Positions 1 through 10,549 of a stretch of 64,000 bases of DNA are shown one piece after another. Under the pieces are notes generated by a model. The model had not been told where the DNA came from and made no database searches. It saw nothing but the letters and a program-made list of their open reading frames with translations. A program made the position numbers and the translations under genes. Location of the stretch: positions 80,088,033-80,152,032 of the forward strand of contig OZ024828.1 of NCBI GenBank assembly GCA_964016985.1. The letters are read 5' to 3'. Every line of letters begins with the position of its first letter. Positions within the stretch are counted from its first letter, which is position 1. This stretch comes from Anodontia alba. Its lineage: Eukaryota > Mollusca > Bivalvia > Lucinida > Lucinidae.

Positions 1-9
1 TGTAGAACA

Positions 10-640
10 TTGATAAATGCAACTTGTGGCCTATCCAAGCCGTATTATCATTTAAGAGTCACCTCGGACATGAGAAAAGATCTTCAGCTGTGGTTACACT
101 TTTTCAAGGACTTATATTGCATTTCTGTTTTCCATGACAGGTTTTGGTTGTCAAACGAAGATGTGCAGTTGTTTACTGACAGTCAGGAGGGTAAGGGCCT
201 GGGATTCAGTGCATATTTTGCTGGGAAATGGACATGTTCCCCATGGCCAACATCTTGGATTGGTTTAGGCATAACTGATGACATAACAGTACTTGAACTT
301 TTTCCCCTGTTGGTTTCCTTAAATATCTGGGGTGAAGACCACAGGAACAAGAAAATCATTTTTAGGTGTGACAACCTGGCTGTGGTGCACATAGTCAATT
401 CCATGACCTCAAAGTCTGATAAAGATATGACCATTCTCAGAGCTTTCACTCTGTTGTGTTTGAAGCTTAACCTTGCCGCGAAGGCTCAGCACATCAATGG
501 AATTTTAACCAGATCGTTCACGCATTAAGTGGTTTCGAATTTCAGAAATTCCGTCAGCTAGCTCCAGAAGCAGAGCCCGCACCAGCACCAGTGCAAGCCC
601 ATCTCTGGAACATCTTCAATTAAGGTCCAAAAAATCACTG
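10..640 (+). pseudogene. RNase H region of the Ngaro-like polymerase (5' truncated by window edge)
   Basis: A 172-codon open stretch reads as the thumb/RNase H part of a DIRS/Ngaro polymerase. The motif LFTDS near residue 54, with an Asp at the usual first RNase H catalytic position, is followed by ITVLELFPLLVSL (Glu) and by FRCDNLAVVHIVNS (second Asp). The open frame ends at 528, where the copy at about 63000 shows the same region with a different lesion. Translation in a shifted frame continues to about 620 with the run FRQLAPEAEPAPAP and ends near the word HLWNIFN. RNase H removes RNA from the RNA/DNA hybrid during reverse transcription. The same block recurs at 62520-63110, which confirms it is repeat-derived. 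Confidence 0.8.
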
Positions 641-1500
641 ACAGCCAGCTTTGCCACTAATTCTCAGCTTGTTTACAGGAATGCATTGACGGCCTTTGTT
701 GCATTTCGTCAATTCTACCATCTTGCTGAAGCGTGGCCGTCCCCTGTAGACCACATCACACTTTTTATCACTTATTGATTTGAACAGGGTTACTCCCCTT
801 CTACTTTTTCTACATACAGTTCGGGGATGATCTTTTACCACAAAATCCATAACTGGGAAGATTCCACTGATGTGTTTATGGTAAAAAAAGATATTCGAAG
901 GGCGCAAAAGGATGCGAAAACGCCGAGACATTAGAGCTCCCATAACTGAAATTTGTGGGGTTTTGTCTCATATTTGTTTTTCAGTATACGAAATCTACCT
1001 TTCTAAAGCAGCATACATGTTTGCGTACTTCGGACTTTTACGTGTCAGTGAGTTAGTATTCACTTATCAGTTGCATCTTAACAGAGTTCTTCTTAATTCA
1101 GATATGCAGGTGGAAAAATGAGGACAGAGCTTTGCTTGTTACAATCCGAATCTCCAAAACCAATCAGTCAGGGTTATCAATAACACTACGTATTCAAGCT
1201 TCTGGTACTCCATGATTTTTCTGTGTTACTGCCATACGGAATTACTTGTGTCATTATTGTTTTTGTTTTTTTTTCATATAATAAGTTCTCCGCTGAAACA
1301 CAGCCAATTCAGTGGCGTCTTGGCCAAAGCTATTCATCGCTTGGCTTTACCTGCATATTTATATCCATCTCATTCATTCCGTATTGGTCGGGCAACTGTG
1401 CTTGCCTCTCAGGGTACCGAATGAAACAATAAAAATGGGCAAATGGTAGTCGGATACATTAGACCAGTGCATTCGTCTTTAACCATATATACACTCCGTA
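620..1500 (+). pseudogene. Tyrosine recombinase of the Ngaro-like element, broken
   Basis: Starting at about 622 the translation gives a SAM-like N-terminal domain (words KKSLTASFATNSQLVYRNAL and AFRQFYHLAEAWPSPVDHI). At 1021-1060 follows a catalytic-domain motif FGLLRVSEL, whose Arg matches the first catalytic Arg of tyrosine recombinases. The HxxR box appears at about 1370-1400 as SHSFRIGRAT. In-frame stops (for example near 777) and frameshifts between 960 and 1340 inactivate it. The enzyme would insert circular cDNA by site-specific-type recombination. The second copy keeps the N-terminal part and the HxxR box but has lost the segment in between. Confidence 0.75.
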
Positions 1501-1529
1501 TTGCCATTACTTACCACTTCTTAATTTAC

Positions 1530-2135
1530 TTTACAGATTTCTGAATCATAGGGGACTCGTTGGTGAAGAGAGTGGCAGACAGGGCAAGCTTCCGGGGTAG
1601 GATGGGTCTAGAATTGCCAGACAGAACAGTAAGATGGCTGGAGTCTGGGGGCATGCACTGGGACTCGTTGCTTCCACAACTGCAACTGACTATGATGTCT
1701 GCCCCCAAGCCAGCTATGTTAATTATCCAATTGGAATTGGTGGCAATGATTTAGTTTCCTTGAAATAGGCAGAGTTAATGCGGAAAATCCGGAGAGATAT
1801 TAAATATATTGCTTCCATTTTTAACACTTGCAATATAGTGTGGTCTGATATCTTACCGCATGGCGTGGAACACTTAATAACAATGAGACAATAGTCAAAA
1901 TAAACAGCAGGAGGAAAAGAGTCAACAGGGCAGGTCGGCAAGTTGTTGACCAGTTGCCTTCTGGCAGGTCTATCATTCATGAGATAAACATCAAAACCGG
2001 TGGATTGTTTTTGCCTGATGAGTTCATCTTACTCCGGTAGGCAATGATCTTTTACTACATAGGCTTGAGGAGCTGCTGCTACTTTCTTCAGCAACACCAA
2101 TATAAAGTGTTACAATGCATTGGAATAGGCCGTTA
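1530..2135 (+). pseudogene. SGNH/GDSL-type hydrolase ORF of the Ngaro-like element, frameshifted
   Basis: Following a good acceptor-like tract ending in TTTACAG at about 1535, the sequence reads I-I-G-D-S-L (block I, nucleophile Ser) at 1546-1563. The rest of the domain runs to about residue 60. The GGND block III reads in another frame at about 1738-1752, after a small frameshift. Later words are RRKRVNRAGRQVVDQLPSGR (about 1905-1970) and GGLFLPD (about 2000-2020). The C-terminal Asp/His block is displaced by what looks like a one-base deletion near 2022. Ngaro elements are known to carry such an extra hydrolase ORF; its role in the life cycle is not established. It has no counterpart in the part of the second copy that remains here. 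Confidence 0.68.
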
Positions 2136-2993
2136 AATGGGGGACAAATTAATGATTAAATCCGCTCTGGCGGAATTCTAGCGGCCATTGGTATGACGTC
2201 CTGGTGATTAGTCAAATTTCCTCATAAATTCATTTTCGCTGTTCACTTCATGTCTTAAACTAGTAAATAATCTGCCGATAATCAGGCTTGGAGTTATATA
2301 GTTAACAAATTTTGGGCTGGATAAGACCCTCCGGTATGACCATTCATGAGGATGCTCTGCCTGAGTGAAACCAACCTGGGTGTGTTTCCAGTGCAACGAT
2401 CATTAAAATTTTAACAAGGGGAGAAAGTTGCTAGGAATACTTAATTGTATGCATCACTCGCGCAACCCCGATTTTGGATTTTGTAGAATGTGTGTATATT
2501 TTAAGTGGTTTTGAGGAATTTGTTTGGTTTGGAGGAGGACAATTTGGAAATCAGCCCCCATTTTTATATATGAATATATAAGGCGGAATTAGAGCTTAGA
2601 ATGTAATTGGATTTAAATCGGAACAGGGAAAGGATGTTGATTATTTGCTTTGGTACGGCAGCTTTATTTGAAAGGATGGAAATTTAATATTGTGAATATT
2701 CTAGCTGTCAAAACATAGCTGCTTTAATTTTCACAAGACACCAGGGCGTCCAGCGTGGCCTCGTGGAATTTCAGATCAGCGTCCGTAATTGTCCACAGAT
2801 TAGTCATGTTTTTTACGGTAGAGTTATTCTAAACTCAAAATAAAAGAGATAGTATTTTCATAATGTTGTTTTGGGGTGTCAGTATCCTAGAATAATATTG
2901 ATTATTGCTCCTCGTAATAATCCACTTTATTTTGGTGCTGGCACTTTGGTAATATATTGTTGAAACGATGGTGCTTTGTGTTATAACATCTTC

Positions 2994-3207
2994 TTTTTTC
3001 CATAGTCAGGAGAAAACACATGAATATGGTTATTTTGCCGTTTCGGGTCATGTTTTTTGTTCGTTTAAGAGCACTTCCGGAATAAGCGTTCAGTTTAAAA
3101 TTATCACATCAGAACAGCCAGACGCTTGCATTTTCATTCCCCATTCGGATACCCTCTCTCTTCCACAGTTTATGCTGAGTAAACACACCTTGAAATAATT
3201 TTTGTTT
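2994..3207 (+). repeat. 3' direct repeat (A-type) of the Ngaro-like element
   Basis: This block (GTCAGGAGAAAACACATGAA through AGTAAACACACCTTGAAATA) is closely matched at 60153-60342 in the same orientation. In the first element it lies downstream of the hydrolase; in the second it lies upstream of gag. This placement fits the A1/A2 arm of Ngaro split direct repeats. I could not convincingly identify the partner B repeat. Confidence 0.75.
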
Positions 3208-3439
3208 CCCAACCCACCACGCACACTACATTTATCCAGGCTTAACTTTCCTTGAATATGGGGTATGGAGATTTCATTAGCCTTATGGCATGCATCTGGC
3301 TGTGTTTATGCTTTTGTTCATACTTTTGTATAATTTTTAGTTCCATTTGGATTTTGTCGAACTAAGATATTGCTCCAGTTATTTTCTATTGCAGGGCAAC
3401 CAGGCCTTTACATGTATTCACCTGAAGTTACAGACTGTT

Positions 3440-3600
3440 TGTTGTCTCAAAGACAACATGTGGTAGGTACTCATTAGAAGTGCCTTGATGAGGCGCATCT
3501 AATGAGTACCCACAAAATCTGTTTTCTTGGAGAAAAAAGAAAACAATGTCAATTTTGGGGCAACTAAATCTTGGTTCGACAAGTTGATTTTGATCACTAA
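3440..3600. repeat. Foldback element with the GTACTCATTAGAA palindromic core
   Basis: An imperfect hairpin (GTAGGTACTCATTAGAAG, then GATGAGGCG, then CTAATGAGTACCCAC) is flanked by TTGTCTCAAAGACAAC and GTTTTCTTGGAGAAAAAAG. The right flank (words AAATCTTGGTT and TTTTGATCA) matches the right flank of the hairpin at 47010-47190, so the two belong to one MITE backbone distinct from family A. Confidence 0.6.
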
Positions 3601-3821
3601 CTTCTTGGACAAGTAATAAACAATGACAAAAACACAACCCTAATAGTTCCATAATATAAGCCAAGGTTCTTAGGAAATGCCACAATTACAAAACACAGCC
3701 CTCCCGAGGCACCAAAAGAAGGAGAGGTGAACAAACAATGACAAAACAAACGTCTAGTGTGATACCGCTGAGGCAGGAACAAAGAAGAACTACAACAGAG
3801 TACCCGCCTTGGAACTGTCAT

Positions 3822-3862
<41 letters not shown>

Positions 3863-4195
3863 ATACTTGGGGACTACAAATTTCAATCATATGTTCGGTT
3901 CTCATACGGGTCTTCTATATGATCAATACTGGTATACAAATATAATCAGAAACACTGTAATAAAGCAAATGGCTCAATAACCATCTGAAGCCACAACACA
4001 ATAAAAACAAATACAGGACCCCGATGAACCCTACCAAAGCTATTGATAACCAAACGCAAACCTTCTGAAACAAACTAAGGAGGGAGGAAACATGTAGTCT
4101 GAGGACTGACTCACCGTCGAGCATTTAAAGAGGGGAGCAAATGTACCAACCATTATTGGGTTAACAACCAAGCATGCAGTTTGCCGGAGAATATC
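3590..4195 (-). mobile_element. Penelope-like element (lineage 2) 3' fragment, antisense
   Basis: Read on the minus strand, 4195 to about 4090 encodes the tail ILRQTACLVVNPIMVG seen at the C-terminus of the copy ending at 12262. It is followed by a long untranslated tail with the words shared among all lineage-2 tails (GCCACAATTACAAAACACAG, and CCTCCCGAGGCACCAA on the plus strand). A long A-run (about 3824-3860, plus strand) interrupts it. The fragment lacks the catalytic domains. Confidence 0.6.
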
Positions 4196-4714
4196 AAAAA
4201 CATTTTTTATCACATGACGTCGCTGTTATTAAGTGGATAACGTCTTGTCATAAAATTTGACACGTTACATAACACATTGGAGGAAACAAGTAACACCATG
4301 ACGACGTCATGTGACATCATGACGAGCAAGTAACATCATGACGAACCATGCATTTTCTGTTGAATAAATTGTCAACTTCAGAGGCGAAAAAAATCCCAAA
4401 AAATGGTCATATGATAAACAGAATTTTACACTATTGGTCATCAACCTAGTGTTATTAACATGGTCGCACATATAAACTCAGATAAGATAGTGGCTGGGAT
4501 GTCACCCACAATGAAAAGGTCCCGATTAACAATTAACACAGGTTTCTTCCACGACAAGTCAACCCGTGCATACAATTCCTGCAGGTTCCAAGGGCACGGG
4601 ATGTGCAGCCCAAACAGGTGCCCTTAGAATACTTTTGAAAAATTTACATGAAATGACATACTTGCAATTCAATGACAAATCCCTATGGTACCGGGATGGT
4701 GATGTTCAAAAACT

Positions 4715-7400
4715 GTAGTGTTAAAACGTAATATTTCGGAAGTTGATGACAGTGAGCCACATTGCAGTATAACATCATGCAAATCAAAAAAAAAGTAAAA
4801 CCTGCAAAACTTTAAGCAAAGAAACCCAGTTTACGAGTGGACTCACTAATAAAACATACAATACACGGAGCTGGGACGATTTCAGTTGTAAGTCCTCTAA
4901 TGTTGTCTATGGTGTGGGGTGTTCGCTATGTGAATTGATATACGTAGGTGAGACGAAAGGACAACTGCTTAATAGAATGTCTGGTCATAGATATGAGATA
5001 AATTATGAGAGCAATCAGTTGCTTTATCAACATTTCAATCTACCAGATCATTCTATTTTGTCCATCAAAGTAAGAGTACTAAATAAATATACCACCCTAC
5101 TAACATTCCCAGTCTGAGAACGCCACTTCGTCGACAGCCAGAGGAATTCTGGGTCAGAGAATTAGGCACTGCAGCACCTTACGGTTGCAATGACAAAATA
5201 GATTCTATAGGGAATCTTACCAGCTCAAGATGCAGCTCGATCAATATGATGAGGCTCTTTGGCAGCTCTCAAAGACGTAAGAGAAATAATGGACATCGGT
5301 ACTACAATCGTCCTAATTTTCATGTTGATGTCGCATTTGACACTCTCCTTCCACGTGTACAGCAGCCATTAGGACTTCATCATATTCGCACTGAAGTGTA
5401 TCAGATGCCAGTAACTCAACTTTCGCTCTTTGCAGAATGAAGCTGTAGACGTACGTTCCGAATTCCCCTGAATATAAGCTGGTTGCTATCAGTTTGGATG
5501 TTGCTAAGTTTAGGTTGTACAAGCCTGTTCAAACAGTTTCTCCAGAAGAGACTCCCACTCGTGATTTTCTGAAACTTGACTTCAGAAACAAAGGTCTTGA
5601 CGCCGTTAAAATTAGCAATATTCTGAACCATAAGAAAGTGACTTCAACCATACCAGCTTACTTCAAAAACCATCATTTCCCGCAATTATTCGTCTTCCAT
5701 TACACATAGAGTTTTCAATTACAAAAACGTGCTGTAAGATCTAAATACTGTGAACATTACTCGAAACCCCTCAGCGTGTTCCTGTAAAGCCTCGGAGTTC
5801 TGCTACAATCCAGCCAGTCACATCATAACAGGAGACCTCAATATAGCCAGGAATAGCAAACTCCGGGACATCTTTTCCAAAGGCCCTAAATAAAGGAAAC
5901 CCAGGTCTTTTACTTGGAAACAGAATTCCAAATTAATTTTGGATTCTGTTGAAGAGTATGCACGACGCTGGGCCAAGAAAGAGGACGTGGAGGTCGATAC
6001 CCTCTCTGAATGGGTTAAATCGGTAATGTCCTTGGTAAACAGACGTCTCTCAGTACTCAACAGAACCATATCTCGCCGACATGAATCGGTGGTTAATGAT
6101 CCAGATGTTGCTGCTGAGTTAACTTAAATCCATGAAAAGTTTGTCGTTGTTTCCGCCGAAAAGGCATCTAACAACATTGTGTTTGTTTGCAAAACATACT
6201 ATATAAACTGCTTAATGGAAGAGCTTGGTATGAGTACCATGACTGGAAACACTACATATAATTTTACTGCTGTCCAAGGACGAAATTCTATATAACCACC
6301 ATTCGGTGATGCTGACACTTGGAATTTCCCTCCCAGAGGAAGACATTGACCTTCTCAAACCGTACTGGATTCCTAAACTTCACAAGAATCCGTACAAGCA
6401 GAGATATATTGCGGGTTCGGCTATGTGCTAAACCAAGCCTCTTTCTCAGATTCTAACACGGGTCCAAACCGCAGTTAAAGAAGGTCAGAAGTATTGTGAC
6501 ACTGCATATGCCAGGAGTGGTGTTAATCAGATGTGGACCCTAAAAAACTCGAAAGAGCTTTAAGAAAACCTAAAGGCACAATCTCTTCATTCCGACAAGA
6601 GTATAAAGACTTTCGATTTCTCTACTCTTTACACCACTAATCCTTATGATAAATTGAAATCTAAATTAAATCGTTCGGGATTACCAAAAAACTACTCAGA
6701 TGCAGATGTCATAAAGATGCTGGAATATCTAATCGACAATATTTTTGTGGAGTTCGGCGGACGGATATTTCAGCAAACAATCGGCATTCAAATGGGTACT
6801 AATTGTGCGCGGTTGCTTGCTGTCTTGTTTCTATACTCGTATGAGGCGGAGTTTGTACAAAGTCTCCTCAAAGCAGGCAAGAAACACCTTGCACAAGAAT
6901 TCAATTTCACCTACAGATATATAGATGATGTATTGTCTCTGAAAAACACAAAATTTGCAGAGTATTTGGAATTCATATATCCACGTGAACTTGAAATAAA
7001 GGAAACAACGGAGACTGCAGCCTCCTCCTCATACTTGGATTATTATCTCTACATTGGCAATGGAGAGCTTACTACTGGGCTTTACGACAAATGGGATGAC
7101 TTCAAATTTCCAATTGTTAACTTTTCATTCCTGAGCAGTAATATCTCTTCTGTACCAGCATACGGCGTTTACGTGACGAAGTAAATCCGTTATGCCAGAG
7201 CCTGTTCAAATTATCAGGACTTCATGGAGCGTGAGAAAGTGCTCACTACAAGGTTGTTGAGCCAGAGGTATCAAAAACAAAACTTGTAGCAACACTTTAG
7301 AAGTTCTATGGGAGACATCATGATCTGGTCAATCCCTAGAATGTGACAGTTTCCAAAATTGTTTCTGATGTTTTTGTCAATGTCGAGCCATAAGTAGACA
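4715..7400 (+). pseudogene. Penelope-like retroelement (lineage 1) with N-terminal GIY-YIG endonuclease, multiply broken
   Basis: The order of domains is GIY-YIG first, reverse transcriptase second, the permuted order of Naiad-type Penelope-like elements. At 4893-5090 the motif VVYGVGCSLCELIYVGETK carries two Cys inside the GIY-YIG core, followed by His in SGHRYE and QHFN, giving a CCHH set as reported for Naiads. A linker follows with words SPEETPTRDFLKLDF (about 5545-5590) and DSVEEYARRWAKKEDVEVDT (5942-6001). Reverse transcriptase motifs include EKASNNIVFV (about 6158-6190; expected DKASNN), WIPKLHKNPYKQRYIAGSA (6368-6424), KTFDFSTLYTT (about 6605-6637), IQMGTNC (about 6788-6808) and YIDDVLSL (6918-6941). 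Numerous stops and frameshifts make it inactive. The longest open piece is 6654-7184. Confidence 0.8.
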
Positions 7401-7860
7401 TCCAAAATCCCGGACATACGCTTCTACCTACATTTCCTTCGCTCTGGCCTATGGGCATGGTGGGCGAAGTTTGCTTGTCAAGTAATACTTACTAGCCGCG
7501 AACGCCTGCTTACGCTCTTTATTCAGGGGTCCATGTATGTTAGTCTGAACATTTGAATTCGAATTCGAATTCGTTTACGGATTTATGAATTTGGATTACG
7601 GCTTGGGTACCATGACCACTACTACTTCATACATTTCTTATGAAATGACCACTCGTGTAAGATCCTCTTTGTAGCGAATGCCAATCGTTTGCAATTGGTT
7701 TCTCTGTTACAGTTCTTTCTTTTTTGTATGTGGGTTATCTCTACTTTGTCCATGTGTCTTGCCATTGTTTTATTCCTCTTCTTCGTTCTTTGCCTCGGGA
7801 AGGCTGTGCTTCGTGACTGCGGCATGTCCCTTGTATTTTCATACACATTGTGTCGAATGT
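7400..7860 (+). mobile_element. 3' non-coding tail of the lineage-1 Penelope-like copy
   Basis: Bases 7300-7620 match the reverse complement of 41030-41360, placing the end of the coding region and the adjacent tail. The sequence at about 7740-7845 then resembles the conserved tail of the other Penelope fragments (complement of GGAAATGCCACAATCACAAA and CCTCCCGAGGCA). ORFs in it are low-complexity Leu/Phe/Ser strings and are not genes. Confidence 0.5.
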
Positions 7861-7877
7861 TTACAACCGAAAGTATA

Positions 7878-8205
7878 CACACGCAAAAATTTCCTTAAGG
7901 TTGTCCGCGTGAATATCATTTACCAATGAAATCAAACCTCCGAAATCCAGGTAACGGTTATTTGTCGCTGCGCTATTTTTGATCTCAGAGTGCCGTGTAA
8001 AGAGAGTTATCTGTAAAACCTGGACCACTACTTTGGCAAATAGTGCAGTCCCAGATCAGACGCGCATAATCAGGGTCTGCTTTGTTTGCTAAATTGCAGG
8101 AAACTAAGGGTTAAATCAAATAGCTTTACGCCCCCGTTCAGGATCACTTTTCCAGCCTACATGTACACACATAGACAATCGACCCACCGGTGCTGTCATT
8201 GCTAT
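7878..8205. repeat. Interspersed repeat of about 400 bp, copy 1 (CAGATCAGAC foldback family)
   Basis: This region shares ordered blocks with 9136-9540, 38795-39020 and 58900-59140: AATTTCCTTAAGG, TCCACGT-n-ATCAT, GAGAGTTATCTGTAAAACCT, and an inverted pair (CAGTCCCAGATCAGACG and TCAGGGTCTGC) inside. No coding capacity is seen. Type unassigned. Confidence 0.6.
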
Positions 8206-8287
8206 GTTTTTTTTTCTTTGTCCATCCACTAATCATTTAGGGAATCCATACGTGTACGATGCAATTCTGAAGCTGGACCTCATCAAA

Positions 8288-8812
8288 GTGAGGTTTTACG
8301 GCCTAATCAACCCATTAGTTTCATGTTGAGCCGTTCATTTTACCTAACCACATTTGTCCTCTAAACGGTCGACTAGCTGCTAGTCTGATAAGAAAAGTCT
8401 AATTACTTTTGTTTATTATAAAAGGTTATCAACTTGTTAACAATGGCAAGTCTATTTGGTAGAGTCTCCAATACATATCTTGGCTAAGTAATTGCGAAAG
8501 GAGAGTAGACTAGCTATAAAACTTTTATACTGTTCATTTTAATGCAAAGAGAATAGATGATTTTGTATCCATATTATTCATTTTAATACCTAGTGGCTAG
8601 GCTATCTAAGCGGTTAATTAGTATTTGTGCACATTCTTTCGCCAGAAACCGACAACTGACAGCTGCACTTTTCGAATCAGCGGAAGGAAGAGAATGACCG
8701 TAGAAAATATTTCATGATCAACGAAAGAATGTTTCCGGGCCCAGTGGGGATCAAACCCGCGACCTCCTGGTCAGCTGTCGGACGCACATCCGACTGAGCC
8801 ACCGGGGCCGGC
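8288..8812 (-). mobile_element. tRNA-derived SINE with an internal insertion
   Basis: Read on the minus strand from 8812, a tRNA-like head carries box A (TGGCTCAGTCGG) and box B (GGTTTGATCCC). The body follows, and a tail ends in the complement of GTGAGGTTTTACGG. Imperfect target-site duplications AGCTGGACCT-ATCAA flank both ends (about 8271-8286 and 8814-8830). Other copies are about 310 bp, but here about 200 bp of unrelated sequence (about 8390-8595), bordered by CTAGC/GCTAG words, splits the body. Such SINEs are transcribed by RNA polymerase III and moved by LINE machinery. Confidence 0.75.
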
Positions 8813-9135
8813 GTAGCTGGACCTTTATCAAGATGAAAGGTAAGTTTTGGCACCTACCAATAGTTTCTGGGAAGAAGGGATCCCTTGAAAGCTAAGACAC
8901 ACATTGCTGGGGCGCCCAGGGATCCGTTTACAGAAAGTTTATATGCTACATGCATTTTCGCAGGCTTGTCTGAGTCATTGCTTGGCGGACATGCGGTATA
9001 GAAGAAAATGCTGTGCCCCGGATGATTTCCGTTGGATTTACATTTTGTTATGTTTTGATGTTCAGTTTTTACCAGTCGATCGAAAACGACAAGACAAGTG
9101 ATCAAGTGCGGCAAATGAAATAATTCTTTCATTTT

Positions 9136-9540
9136 GGACGTCGGTTTTGGGTCGATTATTTACAATCAAGCCAATGTGTTCAAACGCTAACGTTTCCTTT
9201 AGATAGTTGTCCACGTAAGTATCATTGACCAATTTAATCAAATCGCGCGTTAGACGACATCTAAGTATTTATAGCCGCGCTATTTTTGTCGCTGTGATGT
9301 CAGAGTGCTGTTGATAGAGAGTTATCTGTAAAACCTTGACTAGGACATTTGTGACATTGGCAAACAGTGCAGACCCAGATTAGACGCTGGAGAACGAGGC
9401 GTCGGATCAGGGCCTGCATTGTTTGCTTAAATAACAGGAAGTAAGGGTCAATTGAAACAGTTTTAACTCCCGTTCAGGTCTTTTTTCCCATCCTATACTC
9501 AGACACCATCGATCCACCAGTGCTGTCAGTTCTTTGATTA
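9136..9540. repeat. Interspersed repeat of about 400 bp, copy 2
   Basis: This is the most complete copy of the repeat at 7878-8205. It includes the inverted pair GGCAAACAGTGCAGACCCAG and its partner ending in CAGGGCCTGCATTGTTTGC (about 9358-9424), able to fold into a hairpin around a CGCTGGAGAACGAGGCG loop region. Confidence 0.6.
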
Positions 9541-9556
9541 TTTAAATTGATATTCA

Positions 9557-9801
9557 GGGCCCAGTTGCTCAAAACTAACGATGTCGTTAGTTAACGATTC
9601 GTTAAAATTTTAATTGAGTGATATGCAAATATGCTGAAATTTTTTGCTGAAAAAATGTGAGTAGCTTTTGCAGTGCAAAAGCTACTCACATTTTTTTCAG
9701 CAAAAAATATCAGAATATTGTATATTGAATCCGCTAAAACAGTTAACGAAATGACCTTTAACGAGCTCGTTAAGCTAACGACGCTTTGAAAAACTGGGCC
9801 C
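9557..9801. mobile_element. Foldback MITE with GGGCCCAG termini
   Basis: The termini are inverted (GGGCCCAGTTGCTCAAAACT and the complement of TTTGAAAAACTGGGCCC). The interior holds a strong palindrome at 9650-9697 (TGTGAGTAGCTTTTGC/GCAAAAGCTACTCACA). A second, more diverged member lies at 40658-40875 with the same arrangement. No ORF is present. Superfamily not determined. Confidence 0.7.
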
Positions 9802-9980
9802 AGTATTTTGAGATTATGCTTTAAATGAGCCTAGACATGGGAAAAAATGTCTTCGTGGTAATGCAAACAATAAAAATCGAGATCAGCCAACGGAAATATT
9901 TCGTCAGATCAAGAACTTTGCTATACTTTGTCATGTTCTACAGTACCCAATGATTCTACGTATAAGCGGACAGTGAAGGT

Positions 9981-10258
9981 CATTACAAAAACACGCCTAT
10001 TAAAATATATTGAAAATATCACCACCAAAAACTGAAAGTATTCAGATAAAAATTCTGATATTTTTCATATTTCTGCTCAAAACATAGATTGTGAGTACTC
10101 GTTAGAACCACCTCGCTGAGGCGGTTCTAACGAGTACCCATAATCTATGTTTTTGAACAGAAATAAGACAAATAATGTATACCCCTGTAAACCCCAGTTT
10201 TACTATATAAAAGTGGGGTTTAAGGGGGTCAAAATTATATAGGTATGTTTTCGTGATG
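9981..10258 (+). mobile_element. Palindromic MITE family A, copy 1
   Basis: Family A members are about 240-280 bp. They begin CATTACGAAAACACGCCTAT (with variation), end ATAGGCATGTTTTCGTGATG, and carry a central hairpin GGGTACTCGTTAGAAC-CGCCTC with its complement plus the strings CCTGTAAACCCCAG and GTGGGGTTTAAGGGGGTC. This copy has a nearly complete hairpin with a few mismatches. The right terminus is included in a 154-bp tandem duplication that follows. Confidence 0.85.
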
Positions 10259-10548
10259 CTTGCGCATTTACGCAGTCTGATCAGGGCATTTGCTGTCCGG
10301 ACACGTCAGAAGACATGATTTCGTATGACGTTGCCTAAACAGTTGTGAATAGACATAAAACTCGGAGCATTAACCTGAAAAAAATACGTTACATAGGTAT
10401 GTTTTCGTGATGCTTGCGCATTTACGCAGTCTGATCAGGGCATTTGCTGTCCGGACACGTCAGAAGACATAATTTCGTATGACGTTGCTTAAACAGTTGT
10501 GAATAGACATAAAACTCGGAGCACTAACCTGAATAAAATACGTTTACC
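10241..10548 (+). repeat. 154-bp tandem duplication that includes the MITE right end
   Basis: The sequence from AGGTATGTTTTCGTGATGCT (10241) to about 10394 is repeated from 10395 to about 10548 with few differences (for example AGACATGATTTCG versus AGACATAATTTCG). The duplicated unit joins the last 18 bp of family A copy 1 with about 136 bp of flank containing CAGTCTGATCAGGGCA. Confidence 0.85.
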
Positions 10549-10549
10549 C

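Larger units (their letters stand above)
1..3207 (+). mobile_element. 3' half of a degenerate Ngaro-like (DIRS-order) tyrosine-recombinase retrotransposon
   Basis: The segment enters the window already inside the polymerase gene and runs through RNase H, a tyrosine recombinase, an SGNH hydrolase and a noncoding tail. The tail ends in a direct repeat (2994-3207) that also lies at the 5' end of the second copy (60153-60342). Tyrosine-recombinase retroelements lack an integrase; the Ngaro group is known for split direct repeats and an additional hydrolase ORF, and both are visible here. Coding frames are broken by stops and frameshifts, so this copy is dead. Bases 2140-2990 show no ORF and are the presumed noncoding 3' part. 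DIRS proper is less likely because the terminal repeat is direct and no methyltransferase domain is seen. Confidence 0.82.

Noticed and set aside
5246..5709. Independent small genes between the GIY-YIG and RT parts
   Set aside because: Their words belong to the linker of the Penelope-like protein and follow its order; they are frame fragments of one decayed ORF.
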